From: Paenibacillus cremeus
Lineage (GTDB): Bacteria > Bacillota > Bacilli > Paenibacillales > NBRC-103111
Length of the DNA: 64,000 nt
Assembly (NCBI RefSeq): GCF_007786445.1
Contig: NZ_VNJI01000021.1
Span: 1 to 64,000 of the forward strand
Reading direction: 5' to 3'
A program made the translations under genes and the position numbers. Positions 25,267 to 33,807 of the stretch are shown here, in pieces; position 1 is the first letter of the stretch, and each line of letters opens with the position of its first letter. The notes beneath the pieces are model-generated. The model was not told where the DNA came from, made no database searches, and saw only the letters and a program-made list of their open reading frames with translations.

Positions 25267-25642
25267 CTAGTCCCTCGCCCTCACAGTCAATTCTTTAGAA
25301 TCAATCACCAAACCGGCTGATTGAATATAGTCAAAACCAATAATGCCGTCAATCTCTATTCCATAGTTCATTTCTCCAATTTCCACTTCAAAGCCTTCCA
25401 GGGTTGCTTCCCCTGCCTGCACAAAGTCAAACTGCTTGGAGTACACGACCTCGACTCCGCCCACGCCTCTGATTTTATTCAAAAAGTCCCCCGGCTCAAT
25501 TTTAACACCGATGGCATCCACTACATCTGCGCTGAAAATAGTCCCTGCCGAACCTGTATCAAGCAACACATTTCTCAAATTCACCACGATAACAAATGAC
25601 CACTTCAATAAAAGGTAATCCGTACTTCATATCCATTTTCAT
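25267..25642 (-). pseudogene. retropepsin-like aspartyl protease family gene, frameshifted near the start
   Basis: The frame ending at 25267 contains 'NVLLDTGSAGTIFSADVVDAIG', the DTGxA active-site motif of small clan AA aspartyl proteases, and 'IDGIIGFDYI'. Its apparent TTG start lacks the family N-terminus. That N-terminus lies in another frame: the ATG at 25642 gives 'MKMDMKYGLPFIEVVICYRG', then runs into TGA. A one- or two-base indel near 25583-25590 would restore about 121 residues, the family norm. ATG 25642 overlaps the stop of the upstream gene (ATGA), supporting the real start. It could also be a sequencing error. Confidence 0.8.
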
Positions 25643-25896
25643 CTCGGGCCCCGTACCCCCGCCCATTTCTCTCGAAGCCTGAGCGTTTCGCGAGATGTGT
25701 GAAAAAAGCCGTATTCCCGGTAAGGCTGTGCCCGATGCAGCTCATAGTATCGTTTCATGGCAACAGACGAATCTTCAAAGCGATCAAGGACTGCCACCTC
25801 GTCGATAAGCCAGTATCCATCCTCTGAATGAGACTTTAATGCCTCACATACAATCCACTCTTCAGGAAATTGTTCACGAACCTCTTCCCAGCGCAT
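25639..25896 (-). CDS. small partner protein of a retropepsin-like protease, function unknown
   Basis: The 85-residue acidic protein begins 'MRWEEVREQFPEEWIVCEAL' and contains 'IDEVAVLDRFEDSS'. Short proteins of this look (...EWxxVxExYPxxxVLxEAL...) commonly precede the DTGxA aspartyl-protease gene in Bacilli. Here the two are translationally coupled through a four-base overlap. GGAGGTG lies before the ATG at 25896. No catalytic motif is seen; a chaperone, substrate or inhibitor role is only a guess. Confidence 0.75.
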   Translation of the reverse strand: MRWEEVREQFPEEWIVCEALKSHSEDGYWLIDEVAVLDRFEDSSVAMKRYYELHRAQPYREYGFFHTSRETLRLREKWAGVRGPR

Positions 25897-25994
25897 CCTG
25901 GTCACCTCCAGAAACCTTACTTGTAACTACTCTCAGTATAGCATAAGCCTGAACAAGGATGTACATGTCCGAGTGGACAAGGGTCATCCGACAG

Positions 25995-27041
25995 TTAACG
26001 CCTATCGGCGGATGGCACGGCCGTCGTGCTGCCGACGAACAAATCGCTCTGGATGCGGATATGCTCGAACGGCAGCGTCGGATTGGCAATGCGCCAGAGC
26101 ATGCGGTCGGCGGCGCGGTACCCGGTCTCGCAGATTGGAAGCAGCGGCCTTGTGAACAACGGCAGCGACTCCGGCTGCTCGTTCAAGAAGCCAATCAGGG
26201 ACACGTCCTCCGGCACGCGCCAGCCGAGCTCCTGGCACAAGCGATAAACGATCGGCACCTCATCGTTGATGCCGCAAATCATCGCACTTGGCTTATAGCA
26301 CTCCAGCTGCTGCATCAGCTGCTCCTGCCACGGTCGATTCCTCCGCTGTCCGATCGAATGTATGCCGGGGTCTACCTCGGCGCCGAACCGGTCCATCGCA
26401 TAGCCAAATGCCTGCCAGCGCAAAATAAAGCCCCGCTGCTGATGAATATCCCCCACATACATGATTCGTCGATGTCCCAGACTGAACAAATAAGCGACCG
26501 CCTGATACGCCGCTTCGTACACGTCCCAGATGACGCTGTCTATTTTGACCCCGGGGGGTGGAAAATTAAGCAAAATCCGCGGCTGCTGAAGCCGAAACAG
26601 ATGTGGCTCCCACGTCTCAGGCACGATGCTCGGCGCAATGAAGATGCCGTCGGCGTACGCAAGCCCGCTGTCCTCGAGCCACGCCTCCATGTGCTGCTCC
26701 TTGATCTCCCTCGGCAGCATAAGCAGCTCGATCTGGTGGCCGAAGGCGATGAACCGGTCCTGAAGCCCTTGCAGCAGGAGCCGGTGAAAGGCGAGCCCCT
26801 CCTGTGTTTGCACCAGCACAAAGCGCAGCCGCTTGGTCGGATATGGCGCAATGTAGTCGAGCTTCAAGCTGCGGATCTGATCGGAGGTGTAGTAGCCCAG
26901 CTCCTCCGCTGTTTGGACGATCCGCTGGCGGGTCGCTTCGGACATGCCAGGCTTGCCTTTTAGCGCCTTCGATACCGTTTGTACCGTTACCCCCAGCGTT
27001 TTGGCAATCGTTTTGAGCGTCACTTCTTTTCGTATCGGCAT
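25995..27041 (-). CDS. LacI family transcriptional regulator
   Basis: The 348-residue regulator has an N-terminal LacI helix-turn-helix, 'VTLKTIAKTLGVTVQTVSKALKGKPGMSEATRQRI', and a periplasmic-binding-like effector domain ('FVLVQTQEGLAFHRLLLQGL' to 'DLFVGSTTAV'). It is divergent from the FAD oxidoreductase gene, and an inverted repeat lies in the shared intergenic region, so it probably represses that gene and itself until a ligand binds. The ligand is unknown. Confidence 0.92.
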   Translation of the reverse strand: MPIRKEVTLKTIAKTLGVTVQTVSKALKGKPGMSEATRQRIVQTAEELGYYTSDQIRSLKLDYIAPYPTKRLRFVLVQTQEGLAFHRLLLQGLQDRFIAFGHQIELLMLPREIKEQHMEAWLEDSGLAYADGIFIAPSIVPETWEPHLFRLQQPRILLNFPPPGVKIDSVIWDVYEAAYQAVAYLFSLGHRRIMYVGDIHQQRGFILRWQAFGYAMDRFGAEVDPGIHSIGQRRNRPWQEQLMQQLECYKPSAMICGINDEVPIVYRLCQELGWRVPEDVSLIGFLNEQPESLPLFTRPLLPICETGYRAADRMLWRIANPTLPFEHIRIQSDLFVGSTTAVPSADRR

Positions 27042-27097
27042 CTTCCTTCGGCTCCCCCCGTCTTTGCAGCTGTCTGTTCATCGTACCACGCGCGGTT

Positions 27098-27150
27098 TTT
27101 TAGTTAAACAAAAATTAAACTAGTTCCTCTCAGGCCGGATTCTATAATAA
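27098..27150. promoter_or_regulatory. divergent promoter region with a LacI-type operator candidate
   Basis: TAGTTAAAC at 27101-27109 and ATTAAACTA at 27114-27122 form a partly symmetrical repeat (7 of 9 positions pair) with a short A-rich centre. A TATAAT at 27143-27148 faces the FAD oxidoreductase gene; the matching -35 would fall on the edge of the repeat. Binding by the adjacent LacI protein is inferred. Confidence 0.5.
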
Positions 27151-27192
27151 AAGGTAAAGGTATTCCTACATCATTCTCGGGAGGAATTTAAC

Positions 27193-28590
27193 ATGGTTAA
27201 GCAAACGATTACAATCCCGTCTCAAGCGCTTCCTGTCAGCTATACGCCGGACGTTGTCGTCGTTGGAGGCGGCGCCTCCGGCGTAGCGGCGGCGATGGCT
27301 GCAGCCCGCAATGGAGCGAGCACCCTGCTCATCGAGCAGCGAGGCTACCTGGGAGGCATGGGAACCGCTGCCCTTGTCCCCGCCTTCTGTCCGTATACCG
27401 ACGGGGAAAAGCCCGTCATTCGGGGGATTGGGCTGGATTTGCTGGAAAAGATGAAGCAGGCGGCTGGGGAAGGCTTTTTGAAGCAGTATAAGGAGCAGCT
27501 TGATTGGGTGCCGATTGACGTGGAGACGCTGAAGCGCGTCTATGATGAGGCCGTGCTGGCCAGCGGCGCTCAAGTGCTGTTCCATACGGTGGCTGATCAA
27601 GTGCTGCTGGAAGGCGACCGCATCAGCGGGCTGATCATTAGCAACAAGTCGGGCCGCTCCGTCGTACAGGCGAAGCTGTACATCGACGCCTCGGGTGATG
27701 CCGATCTGGCGGCGCTCGCCGGTGTTCCGTTCCAGGTGGGCGGAGAGCAAGGCGAACTGCAGCCGGGGACGATGTGCTATGTGGTGACCGGTGCGGACAA
27801 AGCCCGGTTCTACCAGTTCCTCGAAGAAACGGGCGAGCACAAGCAACTGGAGCAAACGGTCGTAAAGGCGCAGCAAAACGGCGACCTTCCAGAGGGCCGC
27901 AAGCGCATTTCGGGCATGGCGTGGATCTCTGACTCCGTGGTCGGCTTTAACTTCGGCCATATTTTCGGCATCGACGGGACGAAGGCGGAGGACTTGACCC
28001 GCGCCGCCATCGAGGGCCGCAAGCTGATTGATACGCAGATCCGGTTCTTGCGCAAGTATGTACCGGGCTTTGAACACATTCATCTCGTGCATTCCGGCGA
28101 CCAGATCGGCATTCGCGAAACGCGCCGTATTCAAGGGGACTACACGCTTGTCGTGGAGGACTTCCTCTCGATGCGCACGTTCGAGGACGATATCGCCCGC
28201 AATTCGTATTTCATCGACATTCATTTGGCGAACGCGACCAGCACGATGACGATTAAGCACCTGCCAAAAGGACAGTCGCACGGCGTCCCTTATCGCTGCA
28301 TGCTGCCGGTGGGCAAATCGAACCTGATCGTCGCCGGACGCTCCGTCTCGTCCGACCGCCCGGTGCAGGGGTCGCTGCGCGTCATGCCGAACTGCTTCGC
28401 CATGGGCGAGGCGGCCGGCGTAGCCGCTGCCATGGCTAGCGCCGCTGGCCTGGCGGGCTTCCGCGAGGTGCCGATTGCTGAGCTGCAGCGCAATCTGATC
28501 GCGCAGGGCGCATGGCTTGGCGAGCAGCCGGGCAAAGCCTATGTCGCCGCAGCGGTGGGCAGCGTCACTTTTGAGGATGAATGCAAGTAA
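27193..28590 (+). CDS. FAD-dependent oxidoreductase
   Basis: The 465-residue protein has an N-terminal Rossmann dinucleotide motif 'VVVGGGASGVAAAMAAARNGASTLLIEQRGYLGG' and the FAD_oxidored family segments 'LYIDASGDADLAALAGVPF' and 'RVMPNCFAMGEAAGVAAAMA' near the C-terminus. It is cytoplasmic. Family members sit in sugar or polysaccharide gene clusters with unknown substrates. The SGNH hydrolase gene follows immediately, and the divergent LacI regulator points to induction by a carbon source. Confidence 0.9.
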   Translation: MVKQTITIPSQALPVSYTPDVVVVGGGASGVAAAMAAARNGASTLLIEQRGYLGGMGTAALVPAFCPYTDGEKPVIRGIGLDLLEKMKQAAGEGFLKQYKEQLDWVPIDVETLKRVYDEAVLASGAQVLFHTVADQVLLEGDRISGLIISNKSGRSVVQAKLYIDASGDADLAALAGVPFQVGGEQGELQPGTMCYVVTGADKARFYQFLEETGEHKQLEQTVVKAQQNGDLPEGRKRISGMAWISDSVVGFNFGHIFGIDGTKAEDLTRAAIEGRKLIDTQIRFLRKYVPGFEHIHLVHSGDQIGIRETRRIQGDYTLVVEDFLSMRTFEDDIARNSYFIDIHLANATSTMTIKHLPKGQSHGVPYRCMLPVGKSNLIVAGRSVSSDRPVQGSLRVMPNCFAMGEAAGVAAAMASAAGLAGFREVPIAELQRNLIAQGAWLGEQPGKAYVAAAVGSVTFEDECK

Positions 28591-28603
28591 GGGGGCATCG
28601 CCT

Positions 28604-29221
28604 TTGGAAAGCCGAAGCAGATGGGAAGGAAAAGGCTGGGGCACGCTCGGGGACAGCATTACGGCGGCGGGTGGCTATCAGCCGCTCGTCCAGGCCGCTC
28701 TGGGCTTCTCCGAGGTGATCAACTATGCGGTGAGCGGCTGCCCGATGACAGCCGGAGGGGATCGGGATTATGGAGCCACGACACATGTCGGCCGAACGAT
28801 TGCCGAGTACTTGGACTGCGTGACCGTGTTTGCGGGGGTGAACGATTTTCGCCTCGATAAGCCGATTGGCGACATTGGTATGACGGACATTCACACGTTC
28901 TATGGCGCCTATCGCGGGATGATTGAGCATATTCTAACGCGCAACCCGCGCTGCCGCCTCAGTCTATGGACCCCGCTTCACCGGGATAAGGACGGCTACG
29001 ATATTTTTTATACGAATGCCGCTGGACATCGGTTAAGCGATTATGTCGAGGCGATTATCGGCTTAGGCCGCATGTATGCGCTGCCTGTGCTGGATCTGTA
29101 CGCGCTCAGCGGGCTGAACAAGCTCACACTGCCGCATTTTACTTCCGATGGCCTGCATCCGAACGAGGCCGGACATCGGCGAATCGCGGATGTAGCGATT
29201 CCGTTTTTGGCTGGGCTGTAG
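28604..29221 (+). CDS. SGNH/GDSL hydrolase
   Basis: The 205-residue esterase has the block I serine in 'GTLGDSITA', block III Asn in 'FAGVNDFR' and the catalytic Asp-His in 'SDGLHPNEAGH'. This order and spacing define SGNH hydrolases, often deacetylases of sugars. The TTG at 28604 is eight bases after AAGGGGG (28589-28595); an ATG at 28577 overlapping the upstream gene is an alternative with a weaker site. No signal peptide, so the substrate is probably intracellular. Confidence 0.88.
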   Translation: MESRSRWEGKGWGTLGDSITAAGGYQPLVQAALGFSEVINYAVSGCPMTAGGDRDYGATTHVGRTIAEYLDCVTVFAGVNDFRLDKPIGDIGMTDIHTFYGAYRGMIEHILTRNPRCRLSLWTPLHRDKDGYDIFYTNAAGHRLSDYVEAIIGLGRMYALPVLDLYALSGLNKLTLPHFTSDGLHPNEAGHRRIADVAIPFLAGL

Positions 29222-29230
29222 GCTTGTTAC

Positions 29231-29270
29231 AAAAAAAGGTGGCGCAGGGAATCTCCCCGCTCCACCTTCT
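29231..29270. terminator. terminator shared by the SGNH gene and the tiny peptide gene
   Basis: AAGGTGG(C/A)GC... pairs with ...GCTCCACCTT. The T-run is strong (eight T) only when read leftward, so its main client is the 30-residue gene at 29280-29372. Confidence 0.85.
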
Positions 29271-29279
29271 TTGCCTTAC

Positions 29280-29372
29280 TCAAACTTCCTCAGCCGCATA
29301 AATTGTTAATGGATTTAAGGAAGTGAACCATAACAACCTGATGAAAATTAGGGCAATAATTTTGGTACGCAT
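29280..29372 (-). CDS. putative 30-residue exported peptide
   Basis: An ATG at 29370-29372, preceded by AGGAGAGGG, opens a 30-codon frame. The product has a short basic start ('MRTK'), a hydrophobic core ('IIALIFIRLLWF') and a possible signal peptidase site after 'IYA', leaving a very short acidic tail ('AEEV'). TATAAT at 29421-29426 (reverse strand) lies about 50 bases upstream; a clear -35 is lacking. A strong terminator follows. It may be a signalling peptide precursor or the surviving N-terminus of a lost secreted protein. Confidence 0.5.
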   Translation of the reverse strand: MRTKIIALIFIRLLWFTSLNPLTIYAAEEV

Positions 29373-29491
29373 GACACCCTCTCCTGCTCCTTGTTATTTC
29401 CCTCTGCAATTCCGGTTTCCATTATAGTAAAATGCTCCCTCTGCGTATACTAGTTTATTAGTTCAGCGGGCGATAGGCTATAATGCGCGCG

Positions 29492-29530
29492 AAAAAATGA
29501 CCTCCGAATCCATGATTCGGGGGTCATTTT
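29492..29530. terminator. bidirectional terminator
   Basis: TGACCTCCGAAT pairs with ATTCGGGGGTCA around CCATG, flanked by A-run and T-run. It ends transcription from the broken binding-protein gene. Confidence 0.85.
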
Positions 29531-29592
29531 ATTTGGCCCGCTATAGGCTCAGCGCCACCTTACCTCCACCCTGCTAAACAGCTTGACCTGTC

Positions 29593-30230
29593 CTAGCAAG
29601 CCATAAGGCTACGCGTGCGAATCGACCAGGGCACCGAATCAGGATACAGCGCTTTCAATTGTGAGAGCACCGTCAGCAGTTCATCGAATGTGCGGGGCAC
29701 CGGAAGGTGATGCTTTTCCGGCAAATCCATCCGGATGACGGGACCAAAGCCATTCTTTGCTTCATTCCGGGCGATTGCAGGAAATCCATACAGCTCCCCG
29801 TCTACCGTGAGCCGCCTCAAGTTGGGAATCGCATCCCACTGCTTCTTGAAGTTCGGCATCAGTCCCCGATTCATATAGCCCATGAGCGGCAGCAAAGCTC
29901 CCGTAGAAGCAAAATCGTTCACATCCTGCTTCTCGATCTGGAGAATGTCCGGCAGATGGTTCGTCGCCAGCAGTGTCTTCTTCTCCGCATAGTTGATTGC
30001 CGGGATCGGCTCATAGTCCAGCTTCACATTCAGCTGTCGTTCAATTTCCTGTTGAATGGGCGAGCCGTTAGTCACCTTCTGGCTTGGGGCTTCAAAGCGA
30101 ACATGACCTTCACCGTGCGCTTCTTGCCCGCTGCAGCGGTGGACCCTGCCGTTACCCCGCTGTCACAGCCGGAGACCGGCAGCACAAGCAGAGCCGTGAT
30201 TGCATATAGGAACAGCGAATGGGTTCAATT
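29593..30230 (-). pseudogene. remnant of an ABC transporter substrate-binding lipoprotein gene
   Basis: The frame 30075-29593 encodes 'IQQEIERQLNVKLDYEPIPA' and 'KKTLLATNHLPDILQ', typical of sugar-type (YtcQ/LipO group) binding proteins, but stops after about 160 residues instead of about 500. The signal peptide with lipobox 'LPVSGCDSG' is in a different frame upstream (about 30230-30080), shown by 'KKRTVKVMFALKP' just before the shift. No start codon remains in front of the signal. So the gene has lost its start, has a frameshift near 30080 and is cut at the 3' end. It lies beside an active two-component/ABC system. Confidence 0.82.
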
Positions 30231-30329
30231 AGTTTAGTCTTGTATGAGCTGACTTCGACTCGCATTCATTTTCCAGATCATGTACCATAGATAGCGCTAG
30301 GCACTACGACAGGCACGGGGGTACGAGGG

Positions 30330-32129
30330 ATGAAACCGCGCGTATTTTTATTCAAGCAGGCCATCGGCAATTTAAAAATCAAGCATAAGGTGTTCGCCCT
30401 GATCTCGATTGTGACGGCCGTCTGCTTCCTGATTACCTATTTTTCGCTGCAATACGCTTATTCCATCTACGACAACCAGCTGTACTCGAGGTCGTCCCAG
30501 CTGCTGAACCTGTCGGCCAGCGGTATCGAAAATGAGCTGAAACGGCTGGACAAGCTGAGCTTTCAAATTGCGACCGATCAGCAGATTCAAGATTTGCTGG
30601 TTTCTCTGACAGCGGAGACGCCGGAATTCGAGAAGTACAAGATCCGCTCCTACATTACCGATAAGCTGGTAACGTACACGGGCTACGAAAAAAATATATA
30701 TTCCATTGAAATTTCCGACCAGCTGGACGGCCTGTCCATGTCGGGAAATTCGCTGAAGACCTCCACCGCCAGGAGGCAGCAAATATTGACGGAGTCGGCC
30801 CCAGGGCAGGGTGAAACGAGATGGATTTATCCGGATACGGAGGACCCGTACCTCATCGCGGCCCGTGAGATCCGCTCGTACACCAACTTGAATTTGAACC
30901 GACTTGGCACGTTGACCGTCCGGATCCGGATCGATAAAATCGTCGAGGACGTCGTCGCGGGAACCGAGCTGAAGAACGGCGAGATGCGCATCGTCTCCGG
31001 CACGCATATGATTTATCCCGCTCATCTCGGGTCAACTCCTGGACAAGATCCGAAGCAAAACCAGAATATGCGTCTCCCTGCCGCGGAAGAATTAAAGAAT
31101 GGCTATCTGGTCAAACAGGTCGGGAATCAGCAATATTTTATCACGCGCATTCAATCGGGCTATTTGGGGTGGAGCTACGATAGTCTCATCCCGTACGATC
31201 AAATTTTCCACCGCATCATTTGGATGAAAAATATATTGCTCATCGGCTTTATTTTCAGCGTGCTGGTGCTGATGGCCGTCGCCATCCAATTCGCCCGGAG
31301 CATCACGCGGCCCATCGAGGATTTGATCGGACTCATGAGGCAAGTGCAGAAAGGGGATTTCCGCCAGGCGGAGACGGAAACGGCCGACTTGCCCTCCCTC
31401 CCAATGGATGAGATCGGTCTGCTCAATCGCACCTTCCGGCACATGCTCCGGCGGATCAACGAGCTCATCACCGAGAACTATGCCAAGCAATTGACGATCA
31501 AAGAGACGCAATTCAAGGCGCTGCAGGCGCAGATTAACCCGCACTTTTTATATAACACACTGGATTCCATCAACTGGCTAGCCAAAACAAATCGGCAGCC
31601 GCAAATCTCTAGCATGGTGGAGGCGCTCGGCTTTTTGCTGAGGAGCTCGATCAGTCTGAAGGAGACGCTCATCACCGTGGGCGAGGAGCTCGACATCGTC
31701 TCGAACTACCTGACGATTCAAAAGTACCGGTTCGACGACCGGCTGGTCTTTGAGCTCGATGTCCCCGAGGACGTGAAAAGGCTGCGGATGCCGAAGCTGA
31801 TGCTCCAGCCGCTGCTCGAAAATTCGATTCATTACGGGCTGGAGTCGATGCTCGGGACTTGCATCATTGCCATTCGAACGAAACGGGAGCCCGGACGTGT
31901 CTTAATCACGGTGGAGGATAACGGGCCGGGGATGGATGCCCAGCTGCTTGATCAAGTACGCAAAGGGACGGCGCCGACCCGCGGAAGCGGCATTGGCCTC
32001 AAAAATATCGAAGAACGACTCATGCTCGCCTTCGGCAGCGCTTACGGGCTGCACGTGGACAGCATCGCCGGACAAGGCACCCGTGTCACCCTCATCATAC
32101 CGGACGAAACGGAGAATTCTTATGTATAA
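30330..32129 (+). CDS. sensor histidine kinase, YesM type
   Basis: The 599-residue membrane kinase has a first membrane segment at residues about 20-40, a large extracellular domain to about 295, a second segment at about 300-320, a HAMP domain ('RSITRPIEDLIGLMRQVQKGD'), the His_kinase region with phospho-acceptor in 'QINPHFLYNTLDSINW', and an HATPase with 'DNGPGMD' and 'GSGIGLKNIEERL'. YesM-type kinases sense extracellular sugars or oligosaccharides. It overlaps the regulator gene by eight bases. It likely controls the adjacent ABC importer. Confidence 0.94.
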   Translation: MKPRVFLFKQAIGNLKIKHKVFALISIVTAVCFLITYFSLQYAYSIYDNQLYSRSSQLLNLSASGIENELKRLDKLSFQIATDQQIQDLLVSLTAETPEFEKYKIRSYITDKLVTYTGYEKNIYSIEISDQLDGLSMSGNSLKTSTARRQQILTESAPGQGETRWIYPDTEDPYLIAAREIRSYTNLNLNRLGTLTVRIRIDKIVEDVVAGTELKNGEMRIVSGTHMIYPAHLGSTPGQDPKQNQNMRLPAAEELKNGYLVKQVGNQQYFITRIQSGYLGWSYDSLIPYDQIFHRIIWMKNILLIGFIFSVLVLMAVAIQFARSITRPIEDLIGLMRQVQKGDFRQAETETADLPSLPMDEIGLLNRTFRHMLRRINELITENYAKQLTIKETQFKALQAQINPHFLYNTLDSINWLAKTNRQPQISSMVEALGFLLRSSISLKETLITVGEELDIVSNYLTIQKYRFDDRLVFELDVPEDVKRLRMPKLMLQPLLENSIHYGLESMLGTCIIAIRTKREPGRVLITVEDNGPGMDAQLLDQVRKGTAPTRGSGIGLKNIEERLMLAFGSAYGLHVDSIAGQGTRVTLIIPDETENSYV

Positions 32130-33675
32130 AGTACTGCTTGTAGACGATGAACGCATTATTTTGGACGGCATATCGGCCATAGTCGATTGGGAGTCGGCAG
32201 GCACCGTCCTGCACGGAACGGCCAGGAATGGGATTGAAGCCTATGAGCTGGTTATGCAGGACCCGCCGGATATTATCATCAGCGATATTAAAATGCCGGG
32301 CATGGACGGCCTGGAGCTGGCGGCCAAAGTCTCCCAGAGCCACCCGAATTTGAAGCTCGTGCTCCTCTCCGGCTTCAGCGAATTTGAATACGCACAGAGG
32401 GCCATGCACTATGGCGTCCGGCATTACCTGCTCAAGCCGAGCAACGAGAATAAAATCGCCGAAGTGCTGCAGGAGCTCGTGGCCGAGCTGGACGCCGAGC
32501 AGGAACGGCAGAAGTTCGTGCAAGGCATGCGCTACGGGCTGGAGAAAGTGCTGCCCCATGTCAAAGAACAGTTCCTGAAGGAATTCGTCACTAACAAAAC
32601 CTACGGCAACCACGATTGGGAATATTACAGCAGCCTGTTTAAGCTGGATCTGGAAAACCGGAAGGTGCGGCTTTTGCTCTTTCGTTTGGAGCCGCCGTTT
32701 GAATTCGAGCATATGTTTGCGGTCAAAAATATTGCCGAGGAGCTCTTGGGCGCCACGGTGCTTAGTGCTACGGTCGGGGAAAATGTGCTGATCGTGGCAG
32801 AGGATGCGGAGGAAAGCACGCTGGTGGAGCGCATTGACCAGATCCGCACCACGTTTATGCGCTACTACCGGATTGATCTGACCATCGCCATGAGTGAGGC
32901 GGATGAGTTTCTTCGTGCCCGCCATCTGTATAAGCAAACCCTGGAATGCTTGAACCACCGGTTTTACCTCGAGGAGGGCGGGCTCATTACTGTACAGGAC
33001 CTTGCGGTAACGGAGAGTCATGAGGAAGCCGAGGAGTTTCAATTCGACCACGAAAACATGCTGCTGCAGATTAAGGCCGGAGATCACGAAGAGGCCTGTC
33101 TGGATATCGACCGCTTCTTCGAACGCATGGCCGATCTGCGGCTGGACCTCCCGACGGCCAAGTCGTATGTCATCGAGCTCTTCATGGCCATCATCCGGTT
33201 GGAGGATAAAGATGAAGTCGGGCGCAGCATGGATAAGCTGGTGGCGCTCACGGCCATGGATACGAGGCAGGCGCTGCAGTCGTTTTGTAAGGAAACAGCC
33301 ATCCGTATCGCGCTCAGCTGCTATGAGGAAACGAAGAGCAAGCATTCGGCTATCGTTCAGAAGATGAAGGACATCGTACGCGAGCACTTGAGCAATCCGG
33401 AGCTGTCGTTGAACTGGGTCGCTCACCAAATGCTGTACATGAACTCCGATTATTTGGGAAAGTTGTTTAAGAAGGAGACCGAGGAAAAATTTTCAGGCTA
33501 TGTGATGAAAGAGCGGATCTCCAAGGCCACGGAGCTGATTGAGCAGCGCGGCGATATTAAAATTTTCGAGCTTGCAGAGCAGCTAGGTTTTGGCGATAAT
33601 CCCCAGTATTTCAGCCAAGTGTTCAAAAAATATACCGGCCTCACCCCCTCGGAATTTATGAAGTCCAACAGTTAA
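32122..33675 (+). CDS. response regulator with AraC-type DNA-binding domain, YesN type
   Basis: The 517-residue regulator has a receiver domain ('KVLLVDDERIILDGI' with the acidic pair, phospho-Asp in 'DIIISDIKMPGMDGLEL', Lys in 'HYLLKPSNENK'), a long central region and a C-terminal AraC double helix-turn-helix ('LSLNWVAHQMLYMNSDYLGKLFK' and 'IKIFELAEQLGFGDNPQYFSQVFKKYTGLTPSEF'). The start at 32122 overlaps the kinase stop. AraC-type proteins bind paired direct repeats, and two such elements lie at 33673 and 35200. Confidence 0.94.
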   Translation: MYKVLLVDDERIILDGISAIVDWESAGTVLHGTARNGIEAYELVMQDPPDIIISDIKMPGMDGLELAAKVSQSHPNLKLVLLSGFSEFEYAQRAMHYGVRHYLLKPSNENKIAEVLQELVAELDAEQERQKFVQGMRYGLEKVLPHVKEQFLKEFVTNKTYGNHDWEYYSSLFKLDLENRKVRLLLFRLEPPFEFEHMFAVKNIAEELLGATVLSATVGENVLIVAEDAEESTLVERIDQIRTTFMRYYRIDLTIAMSEADEFLRARHLYKQTLECLNHRFYLEEGGLITVQDLAVTESHEEAEEFQFDHENMLLQIKAGDHEEACLDIDRFFERMADLRLDLPTAKSYVIELFMAIIRLEDKDEVGRSMDKLVALTAMDTRQALQSFCKETAIRIALSCYEETKSKHSAIVQKMKDIVREHLSNPELSLNWVAHQMLYMNSDYLGKLFKKETEEKFSGYVMKERISKATELIEQRGDIKIFELAEQLGFGDNPQYFSQVFKKYTGLTPSEFMKSNS

Positions 33676-33710
33676 TCGGTTTTTTAAACAAAGAGCACTG
33701 TTTTTTTGAT
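33673..33710 (+). promoter_or_regulatory. direct-repeat element 1, probable response-regulator site
   Basis: The element contains CGGTTTTTTAAA at 33677-33688 and CTGTTTTTTTGA at 33698-33709, 21 bases apart, on the same strand. It matches the element at 35200-35237 at 30 of 38 positions. Two half-sites two helical turns apart is the usual layout for AraC-type activators. It overlaps the response-regulator stop codon and lies upstream of the binding-protein gene promoter. Confidence 0.6.
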
Positions 33711-33756
33711 TTTCTTTCTTCTTCAAAAAATGAATAATTACATTTTGTAAGCACGT

Positions 33757-33770
33757 TGAAATCGGTTACA
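33757..33770 (+). promoter_or_regulatory. cre site (CcpA operator) before the sugar-binding protein gene
   Basis: TGAAATCGGTTACA fits every fixed position of the cre consensus TGWAANCGNTNWCA. It is 37 bases before the ATG of the binding-protein gene, likely just downstream of the transcription start, where CcpA would block elongation when glucose is present. Binding is inferred from the sequence match. Confidence 0.65.
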
Positions 33771-33807
33771 GCGTAGAGCTCATTTTACTACAAAAGGGGG
33801 ATTTACA

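Noticed and set aside
27166..28659. 497-codon open frame antisense to the FAD oxidoreductase gene
   Set aside because: It is a shadow of GC-rich coding sequence; no ribosome site, Arg/His/Leu-rich composition and no family, while the forward frame is a clear enzyme.
32095..33429. 444-codon open frame antisense to the response regulator gene
   Set aside because: Shadow frame; the forward frame has receiver and AraC domains.
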